Assembly (NCBI GenBank): GCA_902728285.1
Contig: CACVBU010000127.1
Location: 124,001 to 188,000, forward strand
Origin: Clytia hemisphaerica
Taxonomy: Eukaryota; Cnidaria; Hydrozoa; Leptothecata; Clytiidae
Direction of reading: 5' to 3'
DNA length: 64,000 nucleotides
Shown: one piece after another, positions 22,737-34,161 of the stretch
Layout of the letters: each line of letters opens with the position of its first letter
Numbering within the stretch: the stretch's first letter is position 1
Notes under the pieces: model-generated
Told to the model about the DNA's origin: nothing
Database searches by the model: none
Seen by the model: only the letters and a program-made list of their open reading frames with translations
Translations under genes and position numbers: made by a program

Positions 22737-25700
22737 AAAAGCAAATAACGGTCTTTTGGGGTTTCCACTGACAAAAAAATCTGCTGTTTCATGCTTTATT
22801 TTTTGAGAAAAAGATGGCGGAAGCAGGCATGCTAAAATTGGATGTGAAATGGGACCTTTTTATTTTTAGCTAGTTTGCCTTACTGGAAAGTCTTTCAGAG
22901 TCAAAATAAAGTGGTTTAGGTTGGAAAAAGGTTGTAGGTGACTAGCCTAGCTTTGGTTTTTATTGGCACCTTCTAGATCTTTTTGGCACATCCTTCAAAG
23001 ATAGCTGAAAAATTATATGAAAAAGTGTATTTTTTGTGTGTTAAAAGTTGAATAAAATTAATTTTTTTGTGTTACAAACATAATTTTTATGGGTAGCAGT
23101 AAGGTTGATTAAGTGACAACCTATAGCTAGTTTTACATGACACATATCCTCAAACTTTCTTAGCATTTTGATTGAAGATGGGCAAAATCGACTAAAAAGT
23201 TGTATTTTTTTCCTAGTTTTAGATGAAAAAATAATGTTTTCCTAGCAAAACTTGCTTGATGGCAATGGATTTTAGATTTGGTAAGTACACACTAAATTAT
23301 CCTTGATGCCTTCTTAGCTTCTACTGAGGAAAAACATTTTTTTGGGATTGAAATTTCAAGTTTTTGTAACAGAAAATTGCAATCAAGCTCTAATTTCTTT
23401 TACTTTATGTAATTTAAAAAACTATGATTCTGAAAGGGCGATGACTCTGACCGGTTAGTAGATTGGCTCTGACCGGTTAGTAGATTGGCTCTGACCGGTT
23501 AATTTAATAGATTGGATTGGCTCATGAAGTATTGACGGTTATCCAGTTATATAAGATTTATTTCACCGGTTGTTGTCGGTGGTCGGTGTAATTAAGATTT
23601 GTTGTTTGTGTTCTGTATTTGTTCATGATAGCTTGCTGCAAAGATCCTAATTCCCATTTTCATTATTATATACTTTCAGGTTAGTTACCATCATACTGCC
23701 CAATAACCTAGATCTATGAATTATTTTGTACCTTCACATGTTCACGTCGTTGGTATACAATGAGAATTGGCTTAAAATTTGTCTGAATTTGTCACGTACA
23801 AGGCTCAATATCTTTGTAAACACCAACAAATTGTGCTAATAAGATGGATGAGTGGAAACCATATTTTCAATGGAAACAACAATGGAATAATTCTATCAAA
23901 TTGATTATGTGCATTGTGTTTACCTAACAATTTGTTTCTATCTTGGATGTTTTTGGATTCAAATTTTTCCCTGTAAACTGTACATCAATTTGTATCATAT
24001 GAAATCCTCTCTGGAAAGTACATCTTGATTTGATTTTGATATGTAATGGCTGTAATTGCCAATGGAAATGAGTTCTTATGTGTATATAACATAATGTATG
24101 TAGTATATATGAAATTTATTTTTTAATGGCAACTGAATTTCAATACCAAAACATGCTGCATTATGTAAAATAATTTTTTTTTCTGATGACATTACTGATG
24201 TCATGGTTTGTTTGCAGTTGGATTGAGGACTTTTTATCCCTATTTTACCAGGATTTCCTGCTTGATTACGCAAATAGTCCCAAAAAAGACACCAGAATGC
24301 GGGTAGACTATAATTACAAGATATGAACCAACCATAGAGATATCAAAATGCTTTAATAGAAATTCCAGTTTGGACACTGAACTATTTTCATGCATTACAT
24401 TATATAATTATTCATCTTCAGTCTGATATTTATGCTCTTTTTCTCTAAAATTTCATTTGAAAGGGTAAATTGTTTTTTATCTTTGAGTCACACCTCTATT
24501 GGAATTAGTGAGCCCCCCTAAATCCAAGAGTGTTTCACAATATATATGTTTATTTTCCAAAGTGCTTTTAGTGAGGAAATCAAGTCAAAGTTTTTTGATT
24601 GTAATTAATTTTCTTGCAATTATTTAAGTAACTTTTTGGAAGCAATAAGACAAATAAAATTGACAATTAGAATCAAATTGGTTCAGAAATTTAACCAGTT
24701 TATTATTATTTTTTGTTATTACAACACGCGACCAAATAAACATTTTTTTATAATTTTTGTTAATGTATTCTTTTGTGTACTACTGTTTTGTATTATATTG
24801 CTATGATTTTTCGCTTTGTTGTGTAAACTTCAAAAAGTTCTTACAAAAAAATTCATGATATTTTTGATTTCTTGTCATCGATATCATGAATTGCTATTGT
24901 TTCTGTCCTGTTTATTTTCCTTCCCTTCTCCTTCATTGTTTTAATATTCAACCAAGCTCTTTTTATGTTTATATGATTGTCAAAACACTTTAGCCCGAGA
25001 AGTAATGAAAAACTATTCGTTTTACCAGCTTCTTTTTGTGTTGAATGCAATGAATTTTAAATTCTTTACTAGTAGTTATTTCTACTTCTACAAAATAATA
25101 TGTGACATCGGTTCGAGCATTCCTTGAGGAAAGTATTTTGGCTAAAACTGAAAGTTTTTGGCTCGACTAACACTGTATCCGCCCTGTCCAAAATGAAAAA
25201 TGCTTATAAAAAAATACCAAAATACCCGATATTAAAAATATTTTTATTTCACTTTCGATATCAACCACGGCTGCCATTTTTTGTTTGTACTTCTAGTCTT
25301 GTGCGCATAGTATAATCAAGCGCTCCGATTGGTTCAGAACTAAAACAATCGATCGGGCGCAGATATTTCAATAGAACAAAAGGCTCCCTAGCCTATATTT
25401 CTATAGCTGAATAGCGCAATTCTTATCCCCTTTTCCCAAATCTCTGCATATACAAAGTTCCCTGAAATCATTGTTTGTATATTTGATGCAAAATCTCTTA
25501 ATTAATCTCTACGCTCCTATTTTTTTTATAGTAAATCATATATTATATATACAAAACTATACAAAACCATTGCTCAATCGGAATAGTGAGCGCTCAAGCA
25601 TTAGATTCGTGCATTTTCCTCTAACCATTCTTTTTATCAATTCCACGATAACCTTAAAATAGAAGAAAATGAAAATTGTTTCCCAAAGTATGCGAGAATT

Positions 25701-25898
25701 ACAGAAAATTCGAATAGCGAGAGGTATTAGAGAGAATCAGGCAGAGTTGACTGTTGACTGTACGTTGACCATTAAATTTGCATCAAATTCTAGGCTTAGC
25801 ATTGTTCTTATATTGTTCTCGCTTTAGACATCCATGTTTTTTTTTAATACTCGGACTAAAAAAGCAAATATTTATCCAATTCAATTAAATGTAATGGC
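22737..25898. other. No gene seen
   Basis: AT-rich, short scattered open frames with no protein-like signal. It contains the small tandem repeat at 23444 and, at 25407-25450, the inverted counterpart of a motif at 15624. Confidence 0.5.
23444..23506. repeat. Tandem repeat, 22-bp unit, ~3 copies
   Basis: GGCTCTGACCGGTTAGTAGA unit repeated almost exactly three times; CCGGTT also recurs just downstream. Confidence 0.85.
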
Positions 25899-26105
25899 TT
25901 CAAGGGGGGGCGTACGGTTTCACGGTATCCGGGATAAGGCTTTTTTAGACACGGGATAACGGTATTTGTGAAAAAAAACTACGGGATGGCGGGATTTCAG
26001 ATGACCCACGGTGACGGTATTTGTCAGATTTCAATCTCGGGATACGGTATTTTGAGTAAAAATCTACGGTATTTCGGTGAAAATCATAGAAGGGTGGTAC
26101 AGCCG

Positions 26106-26280
26106 GTACGCAATTCTCACCACAACCAGAGAGTTAAAGTGTACACGGGGCTTTAAATATTCGAATACTTTTTGGGTACAGCCGTTTGCTCCCATCTTTA
26201 CGCAATTCTCACCACACAGACACAGAAAAAATTCCCGCACAGCGTGAAGTGTAAACGGGGCTTTTAATATTTAAATGGAA
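26106..26280. repeat. Direct repeat, ~70 bp, two copies
   Basis: TACGCAATTCTCACCACA and GTGTA.ACGGGGCTTT.AATATT occur at about 26108-26170 and 26200-26275 in the same order. Confidence 0.7.
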
Positions 26281-26422
26281 TATTTTTCGAATGTTTTCAA
26301 TTGAATCGAATGTTTTCATTGAAAAGTTTTTTTCACACTCGTGCTGCGTGGGCGACGGAGACAGTTGAAAAGTCTTTATCGTATCGATTAGTGTATGTAG
26401 TTGCTTGATCGAATGAATTGAG

Positions 26423-26558
26423 CATGTCTTCAATCCAATGCGGAGGACTTTTCTATAAATTCGGCCAATCTGGCAATTATCAGGAAAGCCTCTTCTTTCG
26501 TGTCACAATTCCTGAAGAAGTTCGAAAAAGACGTGACGAAGTTCAAAGATTACATCAG
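26423..26558 (+). CDS. Candidate short coding exon, unknown
   Basis: ATG at 26423 opens a 45-codon frame with protein-like composition (begins MSSIQCGGLFYKFGQSG, ends EEVRKRRDEVQRLHQ) and stops at a plausible donor, CAG/GTTAGT. Family A copy 2 inserted four bases beyond the donor. The next acceptor-like site, CTTCCCAG at about 27064, would give a stop after one codon. I do not recognise the protein. It may be a first exon of a host or transposon gene, or chance. Confidence 0.3.
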
Positions 26559-26569
26559 GTTAGTGTTAT

Positions 26570-26871
26570 CCCGGGGGGGGGGTACTAGGGTTGCGAGCTG
26601 ACGGGAGGGGAGGTGCCGCCCGACTTTCGAAATTTGGACCCTTACCGGGACTAAAAAGGAGGGAACAAAGGAAAATTTTTGGAATTTTACGACCCTTAGC
26701 GGGACAAATTTGACGAATTTTGACCAAATTTCGATCTTTCAGGGGGTAAAAAGTTAAAATTTTCCTATTTTACCGACCCTTAGTGGGACTGAAATTTGAT
26801 TTTCTGATTTTTCCGACCCTTAGCGGGACTTTGGAAGTCCAAAAAAGGTACCCTTAAGGGCTCCCCCCGGG
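26570..26871. mobile_element. Short repeat-filled TIR element, family A copy 2
   Basis: 8-bp duplication AGTGTTAT at 26562-26569 and 26872-26879. CCCGGG with G/C-runs at both ends, GTACTAGGGTTGCGAGCTGA at the left. The inner part of the right inverted repeat is deleted. The interior repeats GACCCTTAGCGGGACT. Confidence 0.85.
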
Positions 26872-27384
26872 AGTGTTATTGAGAGTATTTTTATACTTTT
26901 TTATCTCGTATCCGTTTTATTTATTGCTGATTTTTTGTCTTGTATGTGATGTATTATGTAACTGAAAGATGATGTATGAGATGTTTTGTTCTCGAAATCA
27001 TGATCTTTTAGACATTTGATATTTGAGGTCAACCCTTTGTTTTGTATCTCTCTTCTTGCTTCCCAGAGATAATCGTAGGGGGCTAGACTAGGGATCCTAG
27101 GGGAAGCCGAGGAGAATCTTTAACCTTTCTTAGGAAAGAAAAAGTGAAGCCTTAAATTAAAAAATGCGCCGCATTTTTGAGGACGGATTGAATCTAGCGA
27201 TTTCTTTGTTTTTGAGTGATACTTTTTCGAAATTTTGGAGGTAAATTTTACTTTCAATCCGGCATTTGTTGAAAAACCAGGCGGGTCTCGCTAGGCCGCG
27301 CAACTTTGGTAGGATTTGTTGGCTTCAATTCCTTCCAAAGAGATTGACTTCTAGCCTTCTACTTCATTGACTGGAACGGTGGAA

Positions 27385-27691
27385 CCCGGGAGGGGGTACT
27401 AGGACTGCGAGCTGACGAGTTGACTAAAACCGACCCTTATAGAGAGGGACTGAAATCGAGGAAAAACCAATTTTTCGTGAATTTTGTGACCTTTTTTGGG
27501 ACTATTTTGCTTGAATTTTAGGCTTTTCAGGGTCAAGAAATTAGGTTCCGTTGTTTTTACAACCCTTAGGATGACTGAAATTAGATTTTGTGATTTTATG
27601 ACCCTTAGCGGGATTTCGAGGTCCAAAAAAGGTACCCTTAAGGGCGGCACATACCCGCACCCTTCACTTGCCTAGGCACCCCCCTTCGGGG
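27385..27691. mobile_element. Short repeat-filled TIR element, family A copy 3
   Basis: Left CCCGGGAGGGGGTACTAGG, right CCTAGGCACCCCCCTTCGGG preceded by GCACATACCCG. The interior repeats GACCCTTAG.GGGACTGAAAT. Flanking CGGTGGAA / GGCTGGAA resembles a degenerate 8-bp duplication. Confidence 0.75.
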
Positions 27692-28368
27692 CTGGAATGA
27701 CCCATGAGCATGAGCCACCCTGATAGAGTTATAATACACCTTTCCCGTAACCGTAATATAGGTAATGTCGGAATTCCAGTTTCGTTCTACAACGTTTCTC
27801 GAACCGTACGTATCATAATCATACGGTTGATGAGTGAGCTAAACGTCTTTTGCCAAATAAAAGGTCATGATATAAATCTTTGGAGTTCACATTACCAAAC
27901 TATCAAGTTTGACCAAGGAACGTTCTTGGTTTTACGAAAATTCTTCACGGGATGACGGGATTTCCTCGAAAGATTTACGGGATGACGGGATTCCAGATTG
28001 CCGTACGCCCCCCTTCAAGCAGACTTAAATAACTTTACACTAACCTCTGGCAACAACCATCTTTCAATTACCATATCCACCAATACTGTAGAAAAACGGT
28101 TTTCGATAATCATTTTCGCATCAATGGTGAGTGATGACTTTATGCAATCGATAGCAAATTTACGCTAAAAAGGTCAAAGATATTATTTTTTGTCCTCGTT
28201 TAAAACTAGATTTTTTATTTCACGAACTGGACACAAAACTGTGTTAAAATAATTATATTCGATTGAAAGAGTCAATATTTTACATGGAGAGCCAAGTAAT
28301 CTAGGACTTTTAGGCATTCTCTTGATTGTTTTTGAGGGAATCACAGCCAGCTGACTTGGCTATCTAAG

Positions 28369-28668
28369 ACATCCCCTTCTCGCAGACCCGGTAGGATTTT
28401 TTCAGCCAGTGGGGGTAAAAATAACCAAAACTCGATGGGGATTGATTATCCGATCTTTTGTATGGCACGGGGATTTGAAATCCATTGTCTTCGAGCCAAA
28501 AAATACAGTGGGGATGGAAAAAATAGCACAATATTTTGCAGTGAGGATTTGCTTATCTGATTATTTTCAGTGGAGACAGAAATTTGAGTACAGTTTCCAC
28601 TGGGGACAATATTTTGGCCAATTTTTCCAGTGGGAAGGGGTCCCAGTAGGTCTGTGAGAAGGGGGTGT
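28369..28668. mobile_element. Short repeat-filled TIR element, family B copy 1
   Basis: Inverted ends ACATCCCCTTCTCGCAGACC and (reverse) ACACCCCCTTCTCACAGACC, 6-bp duplication TCTAAG at 28363-28368 and 28669-28674. The interior repeats CAGTGGGGA / TCCCACTG motifs joined to AAAATTT. Confidence 0.75.
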
Positions 28669-29399
28669 TCTAAGACTCGGCCATCGCTCCTAGAAATTTA
28701 AAAAAATAACGTGAATTTGTTTGGTTTAAAAAAAGTAAGGAATGCTAAAATTCTTTGAAAGAGACTTCATTAATACATTTTAAAGCCCACCCTGTATAAA
28801 AAGACTTGTTGAGCTGTATTGAGACATTTACCTAAGCATATCAATATTAACCACGATTTTACTACGATCGCAATCACTTAAAGTGGTCATAATGCATTAT
28901 CAAAAAATCAAACGAATCATTAAAAAAAACATTACCAAACCGAAATTTTGAAGAATTTTTTTCTGGAAAAAAGTTTATACCACAAGAAAAAAACAACCTT
29001 GAAATCAAGCAGTGAAGGCAACACTTTACGGCTCAATCTGTTTTAAAATCTAAATTATCATTACTTCTATCAGCTAAACAAGCTCATGTTAAAAATTCCT
29101 TTTAGAAAATGACAAAGCGAAAGATTTCAGAGAACTTTTTACGCTAGGTAGAGCTGAACAGTCTTCATGCCGTAAAATGCTAGACAACAGAACTTACTTT
29201 TGAAGATGACATAGTTTTCATAAAAAATCTATTTTCTTCTGCATCCCGATCGTTGACAAGTTTCGTGACAATATAGTAGAAGTAAACATATTAGACTTCA
29301 AGAACGAATCATATACAAATTCCTTATCCACCATCGTCCAAAAGATAGTTATAATCTAAGTTGTTCGAAACTAAGTATGAGTTTAGGTACAAATTTTAG

Positions 29400-31824
29400 T
29401 CATAATTCTTGAAATTCATAAGCTGTTTGAACGTGGAGCATTCTTTTCTGCAATATAGTTATGTCAATAATATATTTGAAAAGGAGAAATTAAATTAACC
29501 ATATTGCACTAAAAATATTTCGACCAAACCAAATATTATTTTCGATCGATGTTATTAGGTCAATTTTATGTTATCTTTTTTCTTAAGAAAAGGTTAGCAT
29601 GAATCAAAAAATTATCACTGAATGAAGTTACCTCTAATTGCCTATCTCGTTTGAAGAGCAGCATTGATTCTATATGTTTATCATCACCCTGAAGAATATG
29701 TTCTTTGATCCTGAAATGTAATTGGCAAGAGATTGTTGTTGCTAGTAAAGGTCAATCTCCCGAAGCAGTTCTTTCTTTATTTCAACTCATTTTTCATTGG
29801 TTCATAGAAATGTAATGGGTCACTTTGTGGCTAACCACCCCCGAGGACCAGGTACAATTTAAAAAAATTTAATTTTAATTCAAAATCATAGATAGAACCA
29901 GTGACATCGACAGGTAAGAAAATTTCTTAAAAACTTTTTTCTCCCAACACAGATAATTAGCATGCTAAGATTCTGACCACATAAAGAAAAGAGAGGACTC
30001 TACTATACCAAGTAGTTTGGCCCACCTATCACGAGTGTTAAATGTTTTTGTTCTACCTAGATAAAAGGATAAAATAGACCTTTTCATAAATTACGTCACG
30101 AACATCACTTGCCTCGTTTTGAAATTATTGCTATGGCTATTAACTCCCAGCGGATTTTATTACAACTACTTTCTATTCATAAAAACCATTTAATGTCTCA
30201 AGGGATATGATCACCATGGAAATTATTTGGATACGAGGTAAGTGATGTTCGTGACGTAATTTATGAAAAGGTCTATCAATCACTTACATTTGTATTACTT
30301 GAGATTCTGATGAACACCCACAATCACGATCGTCCGCGGCACAGAATATGTGGTACTCCAGCAAACTACTTTGGCACTGGAATGTTTGTGTTGCCGTCAA
30401 TACCGCATTACAATAGTGGTTGTGTTGGCGGCAGGCTTTATCAAATGATACGCCTTTCAACAAACAACAGTATTCTGTTGTTTGGTCATTAAACAAGAGA
30501 TGAATCTTTCCCTCCGTATCTCCGAACACAAAGAGACCGGCTTCTGTACTAATGGAAACAGATATTCCGAAGGCTAAAAATACACCAACAAGCTCAAAAA
30601 TACCTGAAAAAAGAATTTTTTCTTTTGCATTTTCTAGGTTTATAATTCACCATACTCTATATTTTATCATATATTTTAGCAAATATGTCGGAAGTTCAAT
30701 TTAAGCCATAACTAAGTGATGTTAAATCATAGAGAAATAAAAGATGTCGCATTAATTGTCGTCTACATGAAGTCTGTAACAAACCTGAGCAGTTGTTTAT
30801 CTGTCATCGTTATATGTCAATATTGGTCGTTCTATACTATGAGCAAAATATTTGTCATTATTTGTAATTACGTTTACAAAGGTGTCAGTTGGTCAGTTTA
30901 ATCAGTTATGAGGTTCTTGCAAGTTTTACCAAAGTTTAGACGTTTGTTGTTTTGGTGGCTTGCATGAACAGAAAAATATGTAAAAAAATGTCTTATTAAT
31001 TGTCGTCTACATGAAGTCTGTAACAAACTTGTACAGTTGTTTATCTATCATCGTATCTACACTCACTAGTCGTTATTTACCGGGTTCAACAAGAAAAGTC
31101 CATCCATGAAAATTCTGTAGTCTTCAAAAGCAGTCAAAATATCTCATAACACAATAGACATCCCTGTCTCATAGCCCCGGTAGAACTTCTTCTTGCAGTG
31201 AGGATGAAAATTTCTATCGAAATCTCAATGGGATAGAAACCCTTTTGTCCTCAGGTAAAAAACAATCAAATGCAGTGAAATCAAAATTAAAAAAATCATT
31301 TCATCAGACTCTTGAAATATTTGAACCTTGCTTTTCCTATCTTTGTTGCATAAAAAGTTAGTCATTTTTTGAAGTAGACCTAAAACGGCTAAAAATGACC
31401 TAATTCACAACGTAATGCAACTCTTTATCTGAAAGAGAACACAACAGCAAGGTTCAAATATTCCAAAACGTCTGGTGTCACTATTTTTGAAGCAGAAGAA
31501 AAACTACATTTTCTTTTTCATCTTCATTTTCCAAATTTTCAAAAGTCTTTAATCTATTTGATTATTCTCCTTGAAAATACCTTTCCAACGGTGTATAGTA
31601 TTTTTGATATAGCATATAAATACATGCTGAGAACATTTGAAAAGTTTATTTTCTTTCTAGGAGAGTCGAGTTTCGAGTTTACATGGATTTTTGTTGAACA
31701 ATGAAAATTTCTTACTAGAATCTATTGTTTTCTGGATTATTTGTTCTTCCAGCTCCTTCTTGTTTGTTGCACCAAATAAGGTTTGCACGACCTCATAATT
31801 CATATCACCAAAACCATTTTTGAT
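29400..31824 (-). CDS. Four-exon gene of unknown function (host-gene candidate)
   Basis: Four open blocks on the minus strand, each with good splice sites and matching phase. Exon 31824-31716 (after CGATAG, donor GTAAGA) encodes GDMNYEVVQTLFGATNKKEL. Exon 30603-30288 (after TTTTTTCAG, donor GTAAGT) has 104 whole codons, begins IFELVGVFLAFGISVSIST and holds GLFVFGDTEGKIHLL and a Cys-rich tail. Exon 29710-29632 encodes IKEHILQGDDKHIESMLLFK. Exon 29447-29400 encodes MLHVQTAYEFQEL and a TGA stop. All three junctions keep the frame. The 5' end is missing; foldback N2 lies directly upstream. GLFVFGDTEGKI recalls a beta-propeller blade such as the start of VPS11, but the following residues do not fit well, so no name is given. 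Confidence 0.5.
30077..30273. mobile_element. Short MITE Z with 43-bp TIRs, TA duplication
   Basis: TA/GACCTTTTCATAAATTACG at the left and its complement /TA at the right. The inverted repeats match over about 43 bp with one difference. Non-coding. Lies 14 bases downstream of the donor of exon 30603-30288. Confidence 0.85.
30735..31062. repeat. Direct repeat, ~75 bp, two copies 240 bp apart
   Basis: ATTAATTGTCGTCTACATGA and AGTCTGTAACAAAC followed by AGTTGTTTATCT occur at about 30740-30812 and 30985-31057. Confidence 0.8.
31158..31258. mobile_element. Family B element, left end only (copy 3)
   Basis: ACATCCCTGTCTCATAGCCC then GGTAGAACTTCTT, matching the family B end at 49308. The interior has CTCAATGGGAT-like units. 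No right end found. Confidence 0.5.
31305..31474. repeat. Inverted repeat, ~170 bp hairpin
   Basis: CAGACTCTTGAAATATTTGA at the left and, reversed, CAGACGTTTTGGAATATTTG at the right, continuing ACCTTGCT. A small foldback repeat of unknown class. Confidence 0.65.
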
Positions 31825-31848
31825 CTATCGATTAAAAAGAAAATATCT

Positions 31849-32565
31849 CTCGGGTGAGTTAGGGCATGTCTAGATTTTTAAAAATCACAAATCCCGAATC
31901 CGCGACCAATAGCACCCATTCTCAGGGATTCACTTATGGATTTTTAGATGACCTATACCTTCAAGTTTCAGGACCCGGTGTTACGTAATTAAATATTAAC
32001 CTAAAAATTAATTATTAAACAAAGTGTGAATTGTGACGTCATCAAATTATGACGTCATAAATCGTAAATTAGCTCTAACTCTATAAGTACATGTCAAATC
32101 TTTGTCAAATTTGGACCAAAGACGCATCTTAATGGTGCCGAGCTTTTCAATGAAAAATGTTTTGAAGATTTTGATGACATCAGCAAAAAATGCAAAAAAT
32201 TGAAAAATGCAATTTTTTTGCTGACGTCATCAAATTTTTCGAAAATTTTTTTTTCAAAAAGTTACATTTCAGTTAGATGCATCTTTGGTTCAAATTTGGG
32301 ATAGATTTGACATGTATTTTTTATATTATAGCGATTATACGATTCATGACGTCACTAAATTCGATGAAATTATGACGTCATGATTACAATTTCTTTAATA
32401 ATTAATTTTTAGGTTAATATTTAATTACGTAACAACCGGGCCCTGAAACCTTAAGGTATAGAGGTACTTTAGAGCCCTAAGTGGATCTCTGAATCTGGCT
32501 GCTATTGGTAGCGAAAACTTAGGGGAAACTGTTAGGTTTTTGAGACTTGCCCTAAGTCACTCGAG
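31849..32565. mobile_element. Foldback element N, copy 2
   Basis: Ends CTCGGGTGAGTTAGGGCATG and a complementary GCCCTAAGTCACTCGAG. Long arms are inverted over the whole element with the centre near 32210. Five TGACGTCA sites. Same family as 14576-15267, more diverged between arms. Confidence 0.8.
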
Positions 32566-32609
32566 CTCTTGACAAGACGAAAATAAACCAAAACATATTC
32601 TCTCTCTAG

Positions 32610-32689
32610 GAATTGAATACAACAAGTTCCGAAGTCTGTACATCTTTTGCAGTTCTGTTAAACAAAGCTTATGTTTCATCTAACCTTGG
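32610..32689 (+). CDS. Candidate exon, unknown
   Basis: An 80-base open block between TCTCTCTAG and G/GTAAGG. Its plus-strand translation includes TTSSEVCTSFAVLLNKAYV. No neighbouring exon found, and the minus strand also reads open here, so support is weak. Confidence 0.2.
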
Positions 32690-33499
32690 GTAAGGGGGAA
32701 AAATCGCAAAAGAAACCCTCGACCTTTATTCCATATTCCAGCAGGCATCCTATTTTATCCGGGCGAACTTAGAATTTTCTAGATACCACCCAACTTAAAA
32801 TAAAGAATAAATAAAAAAAATAAAAAATAATGAAGGTGGTGTTTCCGTTGGAGGTGGTGTTAATATCGCTACGCGGAAACTCTATGGAATGGGGAAACCA
32901 AAGTAAAAGATCAATTATGTTTACACAAGATTTTTCTTCCTTTTATCTTGAAAAGTAAATAAAAGCCCCGACTGATCCGACTAATCACAAAGTATAAAGG
33001 CCTATCTACACGTATATTTATACATGTGTTTTATTCTCCTCTTTGGATGTTTTAGTCTTAAACAAACAAACATTCTTAACGCTAAAATTTCGCCCTGCCC
33101 TGAGTTTCATAGCGCTTAATGGAAAAGTTAAGCTCACTAAAGGATATGACTCGTTCCAGAAGAAACTTACATATTAGAGGCTTAATCAAAAGAACCTTAT
33201 TAGGAGAAAGAAAAACGAATTTTTCGAAGTGTTCGTACATATAGTCCATCTAAAAATCCCGGTCTGGAAACCTTTTGTTTCTTTCCATTGTTTCTTACTT
33301 GAACTTGGGTTTGAGAAATTAGTTTGTTTTGTTCACTTTTTGATCATGTTATTGAATCTCAAACCAATCCCAAGAGGAATACTTGTTAACGTGATCAAAA
33401 ACCGAGCAAATTGATTTTTATCTTTTTATAGCAACAAAGGAAAAAACTAACAAAAAGTTAAAACAATAAGCTTCCAGACCAGGAATTTTTATACGGACT

Positions 33500-34060
33500 A
33501 TGGTTCGTATGCTATTCTGTAATGCGGAAACCTTCATTCTAAGTGCTTCTACGCTATTTTGTAATGTGGAAACCCTCATTCCAAGTGCTTGTACGCTATT
33601 TTGTTTTGTAATGTGGAAACCCTCATTCCAAGTGTTCTAACGCTATTCTGTAATGCGGAAACCCTCATTCCAAGTGCTTGTATGCTATTTTGTAATGTGG
33701 AAACCTTCATTCCAAGTGCTTGTACACGTTTTTTTTTTATAAGAACGTCAAAAATTTTCGAAGCCTTCGGATGTTCTTAGTTTTTTGAATTTGAAGCCTA
33801 AAAATGTTCTTAAAATGTTCTTAAAATGTTCTTATTTTTAGCATTTTTTGAGCATTTTGATGTAATTTCTTAAGAATTGCATGTTTTAAGTCTCCAAAGC
33901 CTTAGAATGTTCTTAAATTTTTGGGCCTCAAAGCCTTATGTTCTTATATAGTTTGTTCTTATAAAAAGAAAAACGTGTATATGCTATTTTGTAATAGGGA
34001 AACCCTCATTCTGTCATTCCAAGTGCTTGTATGCTATTTTGTAATAGGGAAACTTTCATT
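33500..34060. repeat. Tandem repeat, ~42-bp unit
   Basis: About seven units of GTAATGTGGAAACCCTCATT + CCAAGTGCTTGTACGCTATT, interrupted at 33725-33977 by a family F element. Units alternate between GCGG and GTGG variants. Confidence 0.85.
33725..33977. mobile_element. Short TA-flanked TIR element, family F copy 1
   Basis: TA/CACGTTTTTTTTTTATAAGAA at the left and GTTCTTATAAAAAGAAAAAC then GTG/TA at the right. The interior repeats AAAATGTTCTTA. The target is the 42-bp tandem unit; comparing with intact units shows insertion at TA. Confidence 0.8.
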
Positions 34061-34121
34061 CGAATTAGAGAGATCATAGGTACTAAAGAATCATTCGGAC
34101 TTGAATTAAAAAGATAAAGTA

Positions 34122-34161
34122 CACGTTTTTTTTATAAGAACGTCCAAAATTTTTGAAGCAA
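34122..34161. mobile_element. Family F element, left end only (copy 3)
   Basis: TA/CACGTTTTTTTTATAAGAAC, GTCCAAAATTTTTGAAGC, then unrelated sequence. Confidence 0.6.

Larger units (their letters stand above)
25904..28013. mobile_element. Family E repeat-filled element split by ~1.8 kb
   Basis: Left end GGGGGGGCGTACGG, right end CCGTACGCCCCCC, flanked by TTCAA at 25899-25903 and 28014-28018. The left ~190 bp and right ~80 bp repeat ACGGGATGACGGGATTT-like units. Together they equal the size of the other short families, so an original ~280-bp element seems to have been opened by about 1.8 kb, roughly 26095-27930. That insert holds two family A elements and a possible exon. The exact inner break points are not defined. 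Confidence 0.65.

Noticed and set aside
29198..29270. Further minus-strand exon with donor GTAAGT (reads VTKLVNDRDAEENRFF)
   Set aside because: No AG acceptor in the right place, and it lies beyond the stop of exon 29447-29400.
30288..30603. Assignment of this exon to VPS11
   Set aside because: Only GLFVFGDTEGKI resembles the family; the residues after it do not.
33171..33249. Minus-strand ATG exon upstream of the 29.4-31.8 kb gene
   Set aside because: Good donor and 26 codons, but it lies inside element I and its phase does not match the exon at 31824.
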